Part shown: positions 32,946-45,700 of the stretch, one piece after another
How the letters are laid out: each line of letters starts with the position of its first letter
Numbering within the stretch: the stretch's first letter is position 1
Assembly (NCBI GenBank): GCA_009746045.1
Contig: RPFO01000034.1
Span: forward strand, 3,384,681 to 3,448,680
Reading direction: 5' to 3'
Length of the DNA: 64,000 bases
From: Mesostigma viride
Taxonomy: Eukaryota; Streptophyta; Mesostigmatophyceae; Mesostigmatales; Mesostigmataceae
Position numbers and translations under genes: made by a program
The notes under the pieces: generated by a model
The model's database searches: none
What the model saw: the letters and a program-made list of their open reading frames with translations, nothing else
Told to the model about the DNA's origin: nothing

Positions 32946-33302
32946 TAGTTTAGTATGTGTGTACTGTAGTGAGTAGTGACTAAACATGTATCAGCCATGA
33001 GCCACGAGGTAGCCATGGCTGACGGCGGTGCTCATAACTTTCACATTTGTGCACCAAATTCGGCTGTGAATATCACAATCGCTCCGTCTTTCTAAGACGC
33101 ACACGCTGATATATTTCCCCGAACTAAAGCGCAATATTATGACGAGCAAACGCTCGACTACGCAACGCAGCCTGGCGGCTGCGACTGAGCCAACAAAATT
33201 CGCCTGCAGCTCTGGCTGTTGTTCCGCCCGGCCTGCCTGGCAGCGGGGATCGACACTACTCAAGCGTTAGTACTAGAGTAGCTACTTAGTGCACTCGGCT
33301 CC
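32946..33302. other. Short spacer, nothing recognised
   Basis: No convincing gene or repeat. A 90-codon minus-strand frame has no recognisable content. Confidence 0.3.
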
Positions 33303-34527
33303 TGCATGCGGTATCGCCTGATCCCAAACGCAGTCGCCCGGCAGAATCACACCCAACAGAACTGCGCTTTCGGCCCCAACCTTTCGAGGTCGACGATCAC
33401 GACTGGACCAACATGTCCCCGAGCACTGCCCTGCACTGCCTCTTCTTCGGGGACTACGCCTCGCTTTACGACCGGTGCATCCATCTCGACAGCATCAACC
33501 GCCTCATCACCCTGGACGGTGCTTGGTTTAACCCTGGGCAGGTCTCTGTTCTGGTGTGCCCGCCCCCAACTCCAGCACACCATCCTCAACTCTCTTCTCA
33601 TGCGCTCTGATGGCGAGATCTGGGCTCCATCCATTTCCGCACCCACCCTCCGCTTCATCCTCATGGAAGCCCTCCAGCAGCACGCGACTCCCCTCGCCTG
33701 CAGATGTGGCAGCATTGGAAGGCACGCTGGCTTCTGAGCTCCCTCACCTTAACTCCACCGTCACCTCCACCTCAACCCTCCTCGTCTCTACCTCCACTGC
33801 CGCCCCCACCTCCACCGCCGACATCAAAGCCCAGCTCCTCGACATCAACCGGCGCCTCAAGGACAATGCCATCGCCATTGAGTGCCTGCAAAACACAGCA
33901 GGCCTCACCGCCTAGGCGGTGAAGGACATTGCCGCCCCGGCCGGCATCCGCTGGCCCAGCCAGCGATGCTCCTCCCACCCAGACCTGGGCGGACCACACC
34001 ACCTCCACTGCCTCCACCATCGAGCATAGCTCAAGCAACAAACGCTCGACCTCCGCGAGGAGGCCGACCTCACCCAGCGCAGCCACAATGTCATCGTCAA
34101 GCACTTTGACCAGCCGGCAGGTGAGATCGACCTCGGAGACTCTTGCTGATAGCGTGACATTCTTGCCCCCATGCAACTCACTGGTGAGCTGCGGATGTCG
34201 GCTGTCCGCCTTCCCCGCGCGCGGGGTAAGGCTTGCCCGGCGGTTCCGTGCTCCTCACCTTTAAGTACATGGCGGATAAGCTGTTGTTTCTTAAATGCGG
34301 CAATAAGCTCTCGGGGACTTCCTACACGCTGGACGACAACTTGACCGGCCGCCCTGGCACAGCAACAGCGGCGACGGAAGCTATGGCCGACCTACCTCCA
34401 GCTCCGGCATGCAGAGCGCACGGGGGGGCGCCGGAAACCGGTATACTGGCGGGGGGCCGGTCATCCACTGACGTCGACCACAAGCCCTGGCAGGCGCCCC
34501 TTGCCACCCCAGCAAAACCAGTCTAGG
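33303..34527 (+). pseudogene. LINE ORF1-like (coiled coil plus RRM-like) relic
   Basis: Plus-strand fragments in changing frames resemble ORF1 of a non-LTR element. 33416-33610 is an open N-terminal stretch. 33820-33900 reads DIKAQLLDINRRLKDNAIAI, a likely coiled coil. 34040-34140 reads EADLTQRSHNVIVKHFDQPA, like the start of the ORF1 RNA-binding domain. 34205-34350 ends with VLLTFKYMADKLLFLKCGNK and LSGTSYTLDDNLT, close to the end of such domains. Stops at 33915 and near 34145 and at least two frameshifts disable it. No reverse transcriptase follows. Confidence 0.6.
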
Positions 34528-34872
34528 GAATGTATAACAGTAGTGTAGATTAGTCAGTCTTAGCCTAGCTAGCATATTGCACCCACAGGGGATGCCCCGG
34601 ATCGTTTAGTTGGATGGGTCCGATTGAGCACCCTGTGGCATCATTGCCTGCAGGCATGTGGCGTGAGGGAAGGGGGGCGTCTCTGGCACCCTACCCATTG
34701 TGCACACTCAAGGATTAAAAGCACTTAGGTGCTCCGTGACTCGATCCCCAACGGGACCACGTGTTTAATTCATATCCATCATCCTGGACAACTCAAAAAC
34801 GCGGATAAGATAACGGCAGGCTTGAGCTAACATGGATCCGGATTCTCCATATTTCTGGCCGGCCTGCGCTGA
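34528..34872. mobile_element. LINE-type 3' UTR/tail and copy of the dispersed repeat
   Basis: 34528-34770 continues from the ORF1 relic into a 3' UTR-like stretch ending GTGCTCCGTGACTCGATCCC then CAACGGGACCACGTG, a variant of the shared retroelement tail. Its 90-base upstream part also matches the minus strand of 8551-8640. From 34777 the sequence matches the minus strand of the 193-bp insertion at 4276-4468 (ACGCGGATAAGATAACGGCA), without the 32-bp insertion present there. Confidence 0.6.
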
Positions 34873-35094
34873 CCTACCTACCTACCTACCTACCTACCTA
34901 CCTACCTACCTACCTACCTACCTACCTACCTACCTACCTACCTACCTACCTACCTACCTACCTACCTACCTACCTACCTACCTACCTACCTACCTACCTA
35001 CCTACCTACCTACCTACCTACCTACCTACCTACCTACCTACCTACCTACCTACCTACCTACCTACCTACCTACCTACCTACCTACCTACCTACC
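34873..35094. repeat. TACC microsatellite
   Basis: About 55 uninterrupted copies of CTAC/TACC. Confidence 0.98.
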
Positions 35095-36540
35095 TGTACC
35101 TACCGGGTTGCGGACGTACCCCACATGTCGGACCACCCACTATATTACCATATTTCGTCACATGCACGTGTCTTCCCTAGCTGCATGCATACTTGGGGGT
35201 CCGGGTTGTGGCTAGCTAAGATGGCCATACGCCATTGCTCTAGTTGCAGATCATCTGCCCCAAGATGAGGGATTAGTCCAAGAGGCACTGGTTATTGTAT
35301 ATAAGTTGCAGCTTACAGTGCTCAACATTTTTCTTACAGACCCCAAATGAGCCACATTTGTTGATTGAATAATAAAATAATGGAAAAAGAATGGAATATT
35401 TTCAAGCTGACTACCCAACCCCCAAAAGGTCCCCTCGGGGCACCAGTAAATGATCAATCACATTGATCAATCCACTAAACATAGCAAACATGCAAGCAAC
35501 ATCCAAGCAAAATTAATGGCAAAGCTGTACATTCAAAAGCATCGCAGAGAAAGCACTAGTAGCTCCATAGAATATCATATAGTACTGGTGGGGTATAGCA
35601 GCATGGCTGCCGACCCCTTTACACGCCCTTCTCCACGTCCACAACTTGTCTTGATCCCCATAAGCACATCGGAAGCCACTCATAGAATGTCATGCTGATA
35701 TACAAGGTAAAACATGGTTGCAACAGCTGCCATGCTCTCCCTCAGTGGCTGGCCCGCAAAAGCCTGGTCAGACTGCTTGTGCTCTTCTGGGACTGAGCTC
35801 ACATGGCAGAACCGGCATGGCCGCGCAGTGCACGCAGCTCACCATTTTGAGCTCTCACGACATTGTCTCTGTGGTGAGGCAAGCCTGCTCAAGAGAAGAA
35901 CCTGGCACCCCTTACAAGGGGCAAACCACCAGATGCACAATGGCCCTGAGAACATGGTGAGCCCGTTTGATCTCACCAAGACACACACAACCTCCAGTTA
36001 TGCCACCGATCCAGTGTCAATTTTTCCATGATATCTTGCGGGTCGGATAGAGGATGCACGCCTGTATAAAACAAGTCAAAGACCGCATGTTTTCTCTGCA
36101 ACCCTTCCCTTGCCAAGCGATCCCATCTTTCTCCTTTCCTTCTTTGCCGTTCAAGTCCCCTTTCTCTCCCTGTTGCCCGGCCCCTCTTGCTGTCTCTGCC
36201 ACAAAGAAAGCCCCTCGCCCCTCTTCACAGGCGATCCTAGACAACCAGGCAATGACTGCAACCACGACCGCCATAACACACCCATGCCTCTAGCCGGCCC
36301 TGTCACCCCACATCCACAACAGCCGGCCGGTAAAATACACAAACCCCAACGTTCGATTCTTACGCCACCCCAATATTCCGTCGAAGGGAATGCCACCCTC
36401 GTAGCAAAGGAATCCTGAGAGGTCGACGCCCTAGACGGGTTCCATCATGGGCACGCCAACCCACGCGCGTGCTCCCCCTCCAAAGGCCGCGGGGAGCAGA
36501 AGGATGCGGGGGGTCGATCAAGGGTCGCGGAACGGAGGGT
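35095..36540. other. Convergent intergenic region, no gene recognised
   Basis: The space between the retroelement cluster and the 3' end of the protease gene. Several short ORFs exist, none with recognisable content. On the minus strand a TGTAA lies near 35911, about 770 bases beyond the protease stop, too far to assign with confidence. Confidence 0.3.
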
Positions 36541-36700
36541 CGATCAAGGGTCGCCGGCCTACGGGGTCTGCTCACTGGTCCCAGACCAGAGGCTCGATCA
36601 AGGGTAGCGGAACGGAGGGTCGATCAAGGGTCGCTGGCCCACGGGGTCTGCTCACTGGTCCCAGACCAGAGGCTCGTTCAAGGGTAGCGGAACGGGGCGG
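36541..36700 (-). repeat. 80-bp tandem duplication across the protease stop codon
   Basis: The final codons and stop of the protease gene (CGTTCCGCTACCCTTGA on the minus strand, stop 36680-36678) and the following 3' UTR are repeated 80 bp downstream, where CCGCTACCCTTGA recurs at 36610-36598. A further partial copy lies near 36525-36545. Confidence 0.85.
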
Positions 36701-39700
36701 AGAAGGCGACGTAGTTGACCGCCTCGCGAGGGTGCGTGCGGACGCCATCCCCCGCGCGCCCCTCCTCGTCCACCGCGGCTGTGAAGTAGGTAGGGTCCGC
36801 CGTGGACAGCACGTGCAGCCAGCCACCCCTGGGTCCGTTCTGGGTGGCCACGTTCGCGAGCAGGACACCTGGCGGCCCGTTGCGGAAGCTTGCCCGCAGC
36901 AGATATTGGAACTCTCCCGCGCGGTCGCCCATGCCCATGATGGTGACCGGTCCCCTGGCCGCCTCGTACTCCACCAAGTTGATCTGGCCGTGGGCCCTCG
37001 CGGTGGTTTCCATGATGATGTAGCCGAGGGTCTCCGGCACACATCCCGTGCAGGTGGACGCCGCCGACACGTGGGCCCCAAGAACCAGGGGCGAGGACAC
37101 GCTGGGCGCGCCGCCGAATAGACCCTTCATCCAGGGAGCCGACCACTGGCCCGCATTGTTGCTGGTCATCACGGACGCCAGCACAACTGGCGAGCGGTAG
37201 CTCTGGCGGTAGGGGAGGGACGTGCCGTCCCAGCCAAGGAGCGTGCTGTCAAAGCGGGAGGTTTGGACCCTGCAGGGACACAAGACATGGGAGCAGATGA
37301 CGGTCAAGGCAGGGATTTGACAACCGACATTCGCATTGACAGGCCGATATGCGGAAAGGGCGCACGATACACAGTTAAATGAGTATCCAAAGGTGCAGAC
37401 AGCTGCTACTGGTAATTGCTCGTGATGATAACCACTGGCATCATTACAACAATGTCGCGCCTGCGCAAGGACATTCACCATTCCAACAAGCCGATCCGCA
37501 CCCTCCACCTTGCGCTACGGTTTACTCATCAACGCTTGCAGCTTGCACACACTCCACACAACACTAAACAACGCCTGTGAGATACAAGCATTACATACAT
37601 AATGCGCCCAAGATAGCTCACTGCCACATGGCCGGGAAAAGCAGAGTCAATAGATCTACTTCTATTTAGTTGCCCTATCCATCTCCCTCACCGGTACGCC
37701 TCCAGCTTGGCTCCTCCCACCGTCCAGGTGCCCTCCTCCACCACCAGGAAGTGCACGGTGTCGGCCACAGGGGTGGGGCCGGTCGCGCGCACGGAACGTA
37801 GCGTGAGGCGGAAGGAGTTGGTGGTCACGTCGCGCATGCGCACCAGCACGGGCGCGCCGCGGTTGTTCTGGTTGATGAGGGTGACCACGATCACTGGCAC
37901 CTGGGGGGATACCTCACACGAGCAACAAGAGAAATCCAGCCATAAAGCATAGCGTGAGCGAGCCGTAATACATTGTGTGAGCGAGTGAAGGTTATTGGAA
38001 TCGCCAAGGGTGAATGGCTGTTAGGTCATAGGTGAGGGCGGACCCTGGCACAGGTAACAGCCGTCAGGGCATGGCCGGGATTCAAGGGATACAACCGCTG
38101 ACATTGGCTTGTGACATGTAGCAGCTTTCCCCCCCCAAAGAGGCCAAACTACCCCCCATCAGGCAGCCAAGGTGGAGACCAGGCCCGGAATGGCTGCCAT
38201 TGCCTACGGTTGGAAGATTGGTTGAAACTTGATGGAATTCCCTTGCTGGAATCCCAACTTGACGGCCCCTTCCCGTCTACATTTCATTAGATATGTAGCA
38301 GCAACAACAGCACCCCACCCAACCATACATCGCCCCGGTGCGGTGGCCCACCTTGGACATGTTCATTATTTATTGTCATTGTTAAACCCACATGGATGTA
38401 AGGCGGCGAAAAATGAGCCCCGCACCAAGCATGCGCGCGGACCTTCACCTTTTCCCTGCTCATCACTAGTAGAACCGCACTGATGGAAGGCAGCAGCAAC
38501 CGTCCTCACCCTGTATGTGTTCTGCAGCGCCACCACCGTGCCGTCGGCGCCGCCAGCCACATTCACCACGCCCGCCTCCATGTAAGGGGTGCACTTGTCC
38601 AGCCCCTCATCGCACACCTGGCCCGGGCAGGGGTTGGTGCCGGGGTAGCAAACGCCGTCTGCGCGGACAAGGGGGGGGGGCAGTCAGGGTCAGAGATGCG
38701 GGGTAGAAACAAATGAGATCGGTCAAGGTGTTCTGCAGGGGTAAGACGCGCCGAGAGAGCGGCAAATGGGAGGGAAGGGGGGGGGGGTTCAACCGCGGGG
38801 TAGAGTCGCGGGGTGGATTAGGACAACATGGCCTTCTGCCGGGACAGCATACGCCGTGATTTGAATAATGAAGAAACAAGAGCGGGGCCAAGAACAGGCT
38901 GGAAGGGGACCCAAGGTTTGGGGTTTGGTGGAGGGAGACAGGCAGGGGGGGGGGGGGGGGCAGAAGGAAAGGGATGGGGGGGATGGGTAGGGTTGCATAC
39001 GCACGAGCGACAAGGGCGAGGCGGAACGATGGTGGCGTATATCAAGTATGTGCGAGGAGGCGCTGGCTGTCCCCATTGTGTAAGGAGACTCCCAATCATT
39101 TTCACAGTAGCATTGGCGGCGTAAACATTGACATTGATATTCATGCCATTATTGATATTGATTTGGCGGGTGGTGATCCCCCCAGCCGCGCGCCAGTGTG
39201 GCCACTAGCGCAGATGTGCCAGCTCACCCTTGCACGCCTCCTGTCCCGTGCAGAAGCTGCCGTCGTCACAGTCCATGTCCAGCGCGCACGTGGGTGCCCT
39301 GGTGCGCAACAAACACAACGCACACACAAGGTTATACGTAAGAAAAACAAATCTGAGTGTAGACAACGCAAGCATATGCGTGAGCAAGCCAGCTTATACC
39401 GATAGAAGTAGCTGTGAATGGAACCATGGGGGCAGTTGCGTGGGATAGCTAGCCAGTGTCAACCCTCACAGTATGGTCACGCTATTGAGGACACCATCAT
39501 ACCGAAAACATGTTGCTGAGCCATTCCTTGCCGAGCAATTCCTCTGACACCGCGCTACTTGCACATAAATCCCCACTCATAAACCCATCCTCCGTTCTCC
39601 CTTGCTGGCTATGTCAGCCCAGCCCAAGTAGATAGCCTTCAATACGAGAGGGAAGCTCTACTGTATCGTAATAAACATCACAAAAGCTAACTACCATGGA

Positions 39701-42700
39701 ACCCGGAAAACCACCCCCTGGAACCCCCCCCCTCCCCTGCGGCATTCCCTGCGTACCTGCACACGTCGGCCGCGACATCGCAGAGCATGCCGTCCCTGAA
39801 GCATGGGTCCTCACTGCTCGAGTAGCAGAGCCCCGTGGACACCTTGCAGCGCCGGTAGTTGGCGCAGACCGCACCTGTAGGGTTACAGTCCGCGTCCGCC
39901 GCGCAGGGTTGCACGCAGCGGTTGGCGGCATAGTCGCACACGACGCCCGAGGAGCAGGGAGGGGCCACATTCTGGAGGCAAACGCCGGCAGGGGAGCACT
40001 GAGCGATGTTATTGCAGAGGATGCCGTCCAGGTCCGGGCAGTGGGCGTCCAGCGTGCAGGCGACGCACGTGCGCTGCGCCCCGCAGAAAGGTGCCGAGGG
40101 GGAGCTGCGGACACGTGGGTGGTGGGTTGGTCGTGGTGGGTTGTTGGGTTGGGGCGGCAATGGGGGACCGGGGACAGGGTGGGTTGGGGCGAGGACAAGC
40201 AGGGTTGGTTGGAGCGAGAAGGGAGGGCGTGGTGGTGGTGGGGAGGGATGAGGCCAGGGGGGGGCGGGGTGATAAAAAGGGCAGGGAACCAGGTGGCTTG
40301 GGGCGAGAGAGGAGGGGGAGGATGATAGGGTCGGACGGGGCAGGGTGAGGGAGGAGACGGCGGGAAATAGACAGCGAAAACAAGGGATGTCAGGAAAGTT
40401 GCCTTGACGATAGGGGGAAGAAATGGCAAGCTCCGCTCGGTGCTAGGTTAGGAGAAGGCGCGATGACAGGGCCGTGGCATTGTGGATCGACAGCAGGGGC
40501 AGTAGGTTGCCAAAGAACTTGTTGCGTCCAAGGTGATAGGTCGACTTGTTAGTTGAGTGCATCAGTGGGTAGCAGACAAGAGTGTGGCTTAAACACGTGC
40601 ACGTGTAGGCGAAACTCGTGGAGCTGCGAGTGGCATGACGTGATAAGAGATCGGTAGCCGGGGCTGAGAAGAGCCAAGAATGCAAATGGCGACTATCAAT
40701 TCATGCCTCTAATGTTGCAACCATCCGTGTAAAGCACAAAGCAATGCCGCGCGTGCAGCGACCGCCCGCCATCATAAGGTGTGTATGCTGGCGTACCTGC
40801 AGCTACAGCATGCTGGCTTACCTGCAGCTACAGCATGCCATAAGAATGGAGAAATGCTGGCGTATCTACAGCCATGTCTGCACTTGCATACACTCGTGGT
40901 TTGCATTTGTGAAGTCGCTGTCCCCACAGGAAACGTGTGCTCGCCTATCGCTACTATCCGATTGTGCTGGCGTACCTACGGTCACCGTGTTTGCAGTAGC
41001 ATTCTCATAGGGTGCATACCTGCAGTCGCTGTTCTTGAGGCAGCCCACGCATGTGTCCGATGCTTCGTCGCATGCCGGGGTGGAGCCGCCACATGGCGGA
41101 GTGCCGCTTGTGCATGTGCCGCTGGACGTGCATATCTGATTCCAGGCAACAGCCGCAGAGAGCGGGGAGAAGGGACCAAACGGAACGATGACGCATTTAT
41201 TAACTACCAAACACACACAAAAAAAACCTAACAGCTTTGAAAACAAAAAACTTACAGCAGTGCATAGCCTTAGTGACAAGTAAGCCTTGCAACGAACCCG
41301 CCATTCCATGTGCAAGTATAAGAGGCCAAGCTTGCCAGGCGACGAGTGGGTATTAAAATTAAAGAGTGCGTATTCCCTAACGACTACTCCCTACCCCCTG
41401 CCATATCATCAGTGCACTCGTACCTCCTGCCCGTCACAGAAGAGCCCGTTGCTGCAGCCAGCATTATCAACGCACTGCCGGCACTCAAACAGCGTCGGGT
41501 GGCAGCGCAACTTGCCGTCCGCCCGCCCTGCGCAGTGGCTGTCCTCGCTGCACTGGTGGCAGGCGCCGGTGGATGGGTTGCAGTAGGGCAGAGCCGTGCC
41601 CTCACAGGGGTTTCCGGACGACACGCAGGTGCCAGCAGAACAGCTCTGGGTGCCTGGGGGGGGGGGGGGGGAGCAGGGGGTGTGATAAGCAGAGACGACA
41701 ACCCACAGGCAATTAAGGTAGCGGCGCAAAGGACATGAAGGTCCTGTACCAGCACAAATGTAACAGTAGTAGCATACTGTAGGAGACAACCAGCGCAGTG
41801 TCTAGTGGTGAGCACCACTGCTGCGATTGCTAATAGAAGCATATTGTAGGATATTGTAGGATATTGTAGGCTACTGTAGGATAGTAGGATATTGTAGGAT
41901 AGTAGGATATTGTAGGATAGTAGGATATTGTAGGCTACTGTAGGATAGTAGGACATTGTAGGATAGTAGGCTACTGTAGGATAGTAGGATATTGTAGGAT
42001 AGTAGGATATTGTAGGCTAGAATCTGGTGAAGAAAGCTCGGCCCATGAAAGCTCGCTTCATGGAGGCTCGTTCAGATGACGCATGTCCCCCGCATGTTGT
42101 GAATAGAAGACCAAACAGAGTAAAATAGGCGTGAAGTGGGAACCGAGCAGCTGCACACAATGATTCATGCATACGGCAGACACGCGCCGAAGACTGAACA
42201 ATCAGCAGAACATGGGAGAACAAGCAGCCGCAACTCTTGCGCGATGCTAAACAATATGGTAGAATCGCCGAAAGAGACTTTTTCCCTGGCCAGGTTGTTT
42301 GACAGGGTTTCACACATAGAAATGCGACTACCAAACAACAGTTGGGCCGTACCAGCGCAGGACTACCAAACAACAGAGGGCCATACCAGCGCAGAGGCCT
42401 TGCGACGGGCAGTCGGCGACCGTGACACAATCGACGCACACGCGCGCGGTCAGGTCGCACAGCGGGCGGCCCGTCCCTGCGCAGTCGGCCGTGGCCATGC
42501 ACTGCACGCACACGTCACGCTGCTCGTCGCACACCGGGTGGCTGGTGCCGGCACACTGCACCGCGCCGGCCTTGCACTGGCCCGCGTCACACACCTCGAT
42601 GCCTGGGGGGGGGGGGAAGGCCGGAGGTTGGCGCGGTTGGGGCGGGAGGGTGGTGGGGTATAGCAGGAACGTGAGCGGACGAAGCACTCGAAGAGAGTCA

Positions 42701-45700
42701 GGGGGAGGGAGGGACCGCAAGAAAGAATTAGGTAGCATCTGGGTGGGTAAGTGGGTGGTGGTTTGGGTGGGTGGGTGCAAGGGATAAAAGGAGGGGGTAG
42801 GGAATGAATTTTCGACTACCATGGGGTGGCAATGGGGGTAGAGGGTAGCAGCTATTTCCCAATTTTGATTCCTTGATTACATGCCTCGTCTGGGAGGCCA
42901 CAGCGCATCTTACAGGAAGGGGGACATCCCCCCCTAAAATCGCACAGAGCGCGCTCCCTCTTCTAGCCCAGCGCGCTGCCCGGCGCCAGCCCAAGTGGAA
43001 AATGGCTGAGTGCGCTCCGTCAGCAAAAGGGCTGCGCCGGGTCAGAAAACAGGTTCTGTGGGAGTGTGCCACGAGCTTCGTTGCTTGTGAGACCCGTGGC
43101 AATATTAACTAGCATTTCTGACACCTGGCATTCTAAGACGCATCTCTGAGTGGCAGCTCTTAGTATAAGCACTCGGTTGCAGCAGTGCTTCAACGGGGTT
43201 CATCATGTTGTACAATGACCATGATTCGGTTTCCGGTGCGAGGGAAGTCCATTATTGTACGTCCTGCTTACAGAGCAGGGTCAAAGCTGACTACTGAACG
43301 CGCCACGTGTCAGCTATGCCCTGAAACGAACCCAACCTATACACGTGGCACATGTTGGTACACTCCTCGACTCTGCAATATCAAACGCCGGACCAAGCTA
43401 GCGGGAGCACCAGAGCGTAATCCCCTCCGTAAAACCAGGTGCCGGACCGGCAGGAAGAGTGCACTCATGAAACTTTTCTTTGGTGCCGCTCTCAAACATT
43501 TCCACCAGAGCGCGCTCCATCGCCAAAATTTTGGCGCCGGATCCCTTTTTCCCGGTTTTGGGAGCTCGCTCGACGTCCCAAGGTGCCACGCCGGATCAGT
43601 GAGGGAGTGTGCTGTTTTGGCGAGATTAATTAATCAATAAGCACGTGACTGCTGTTTTGGCTGGATGTCCCCCCTCCTGTTAAGAATTACGTATTATACT
43701 ACTATCATTTCCCACAGTAGTCGGCAGGAATGGTAAGCAAACAAACAGCAAGGCCAGAGCCCAGCGCGCATCCTTGTTGCTGCTGAAGAGCAATCTTCCG
43801 TTGGAAGACCGCAATCCCTCACCATTTCATAACAGTCATCCTCACACCTGCAGAACAGTCGTTCACAAAATGTCGAAGTCGCACACGAGCAGATACTCCC
43901 CATTTGGCACATCGCAACCCCTCACCATTGCACATCAGCAACCCTCACCGTTGCAACCATTGAATGCGACCGTAATGAGACAACCATTGAATGCGACCGT
44001 AATGAGACAATATTTAAAAAATGAGCCATGCTTACCGTTGCAGAAGAGGCCGTCCGAGCAGTGGCTGCTGCTGGTGCACGCCACACACGTGTTGGTGACA
44101 GTGTTGCAGTAGTTGCGACCATCGCTGCGGCCGCTGCAGTCACTGTCCGCGCTGCATTCGAAGCACTTGCGCATCGCCTCGCTGCACTGGCTGCTGCCGC
44201 AGGGGGTGGCGTTCAGTGCGGGTACGCAGTCACCGTTCGAACCGCACCGCTCCGCGCCTGCAGGGAGAGGTAGCAATGTGGGAAGAGAGTGTGTGTTATG
44301 GGGGGGGGGGGTAGACGAGCAGAAGACGCGTGGAATGGGGGAGGGGCGGATAAGGGTTTGGTGGGGGAGGCAAGTGAGGAACAGTAACCATGTGTGATTC
44401 AAAAAATGCACTTTTTGCAGAGCATATAGCAGCTATCGGCATCGCAGCCATGCCCATTCTTAATCCCCAGTCAACATTCCAGTACTCAATTCTCTGTTTC
44501 TCTCTGTTTCGATCTCCCACGCGACTGCCCCGTGCATGTTTCATGGCCCCTGCCCGCTCCCTTCTCCCTTCAAAGCATGTCACACATGTTGCATCTATTT
44601 CTCAGTTGCAGTTGCCAGCAACGTCGCACACAAGGGCAGAAGAACAGCTCTCGTCGCTACAGAAGATGCCATCGAAGCATGACAACGCTTGTTCAACAAA
44701 CTACCTAAACGTATCTAAACAAAGGACGTCCAGTGGCATGGCTCGTGCCCTGAGTGCCCTTCCTCATCAAAACAGAAGACACCTTACGAGGCTACGGGCA
44801 CAACTGCGGCTCGCGAGGGAAGGGACACCCTCGCCATCACACAACAGTGCCCCTCATACGAGGGACAGGAGCGAATCCGTGCCGTTACAGAATACACCGC
44901 ACGAGCACAAGCAAGCTCACGAGGGGGGGGAAACCCCTCATGGTTGCAGAACGGCTGCACAATTAGTGCTCATCGCGCAATTATCAAGTCTCACAGCACA
45001 GTCAATTCTCACAGACCCCACGAGCAGACCCTCACCGTTGCAGAAGACGCCGTCGGAGCACTGGCTGTCCTCGGTACAGGCCGGGTAGGCGACCGTGGAC
45101 GAGAAGCACATGTAGCCGACCACCTCCACTTTGTGCGTGCGCTCCGTGTCAAACAGCTGCACGCGTGGTACAGGAGAGGGGCATGAGCACCGATGCGAGC
45201 ACCCACATGATTAGAAACAGGTCACAGAACTCAAGGCCTTGAGCGTGCGCTCCGTGCCAAACAGCTGCGTGGAGCAGAAAAACTCTCTAGACACAGAATA
45301 AATAACAGGACGTAGAAAAAGGAAACAATAAAACAGAGGAGCACCCCGTGCGAAACAGTTGTACACAGTAAAAAAACAAACCAACATGGAATGTATGCAC
45401 GGAACGTTTACGGGGGGGGTCTATCAGCTGCACGCAACAAACGAGGCACGCTGCACACATGGGGCTGCCCATATGATGCAGAGGGAACGGATATGGCCAC
45501 CCAGGGGGGAACGGCATGCAAACAGGGGGAAAGGTGCCGGTGGGGCATGGGAGTGCCAAGTGTCCGAGGCCAGTCCTTGATAACCATAACTAACCAAACA
45601 GATAACAATAACTAACACATCTCAGGCGCAGTATCCGGTGCGAATGCACCTTGGCCGCCCACAATGCACCTGGGCCACCACCCAAGGAGGGAGACATCGC

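Noticed and set aside
34873..35094. TACC array considered as telomeric repeat
   Set aside because: A tetranucleotide unlike known telomere repeats, with genes and retroelements on both sides.
36447..37121. 224-codon plus-strand ORF
   Set aside because: Antisense of the last protease exon and its 80-bp repeat.
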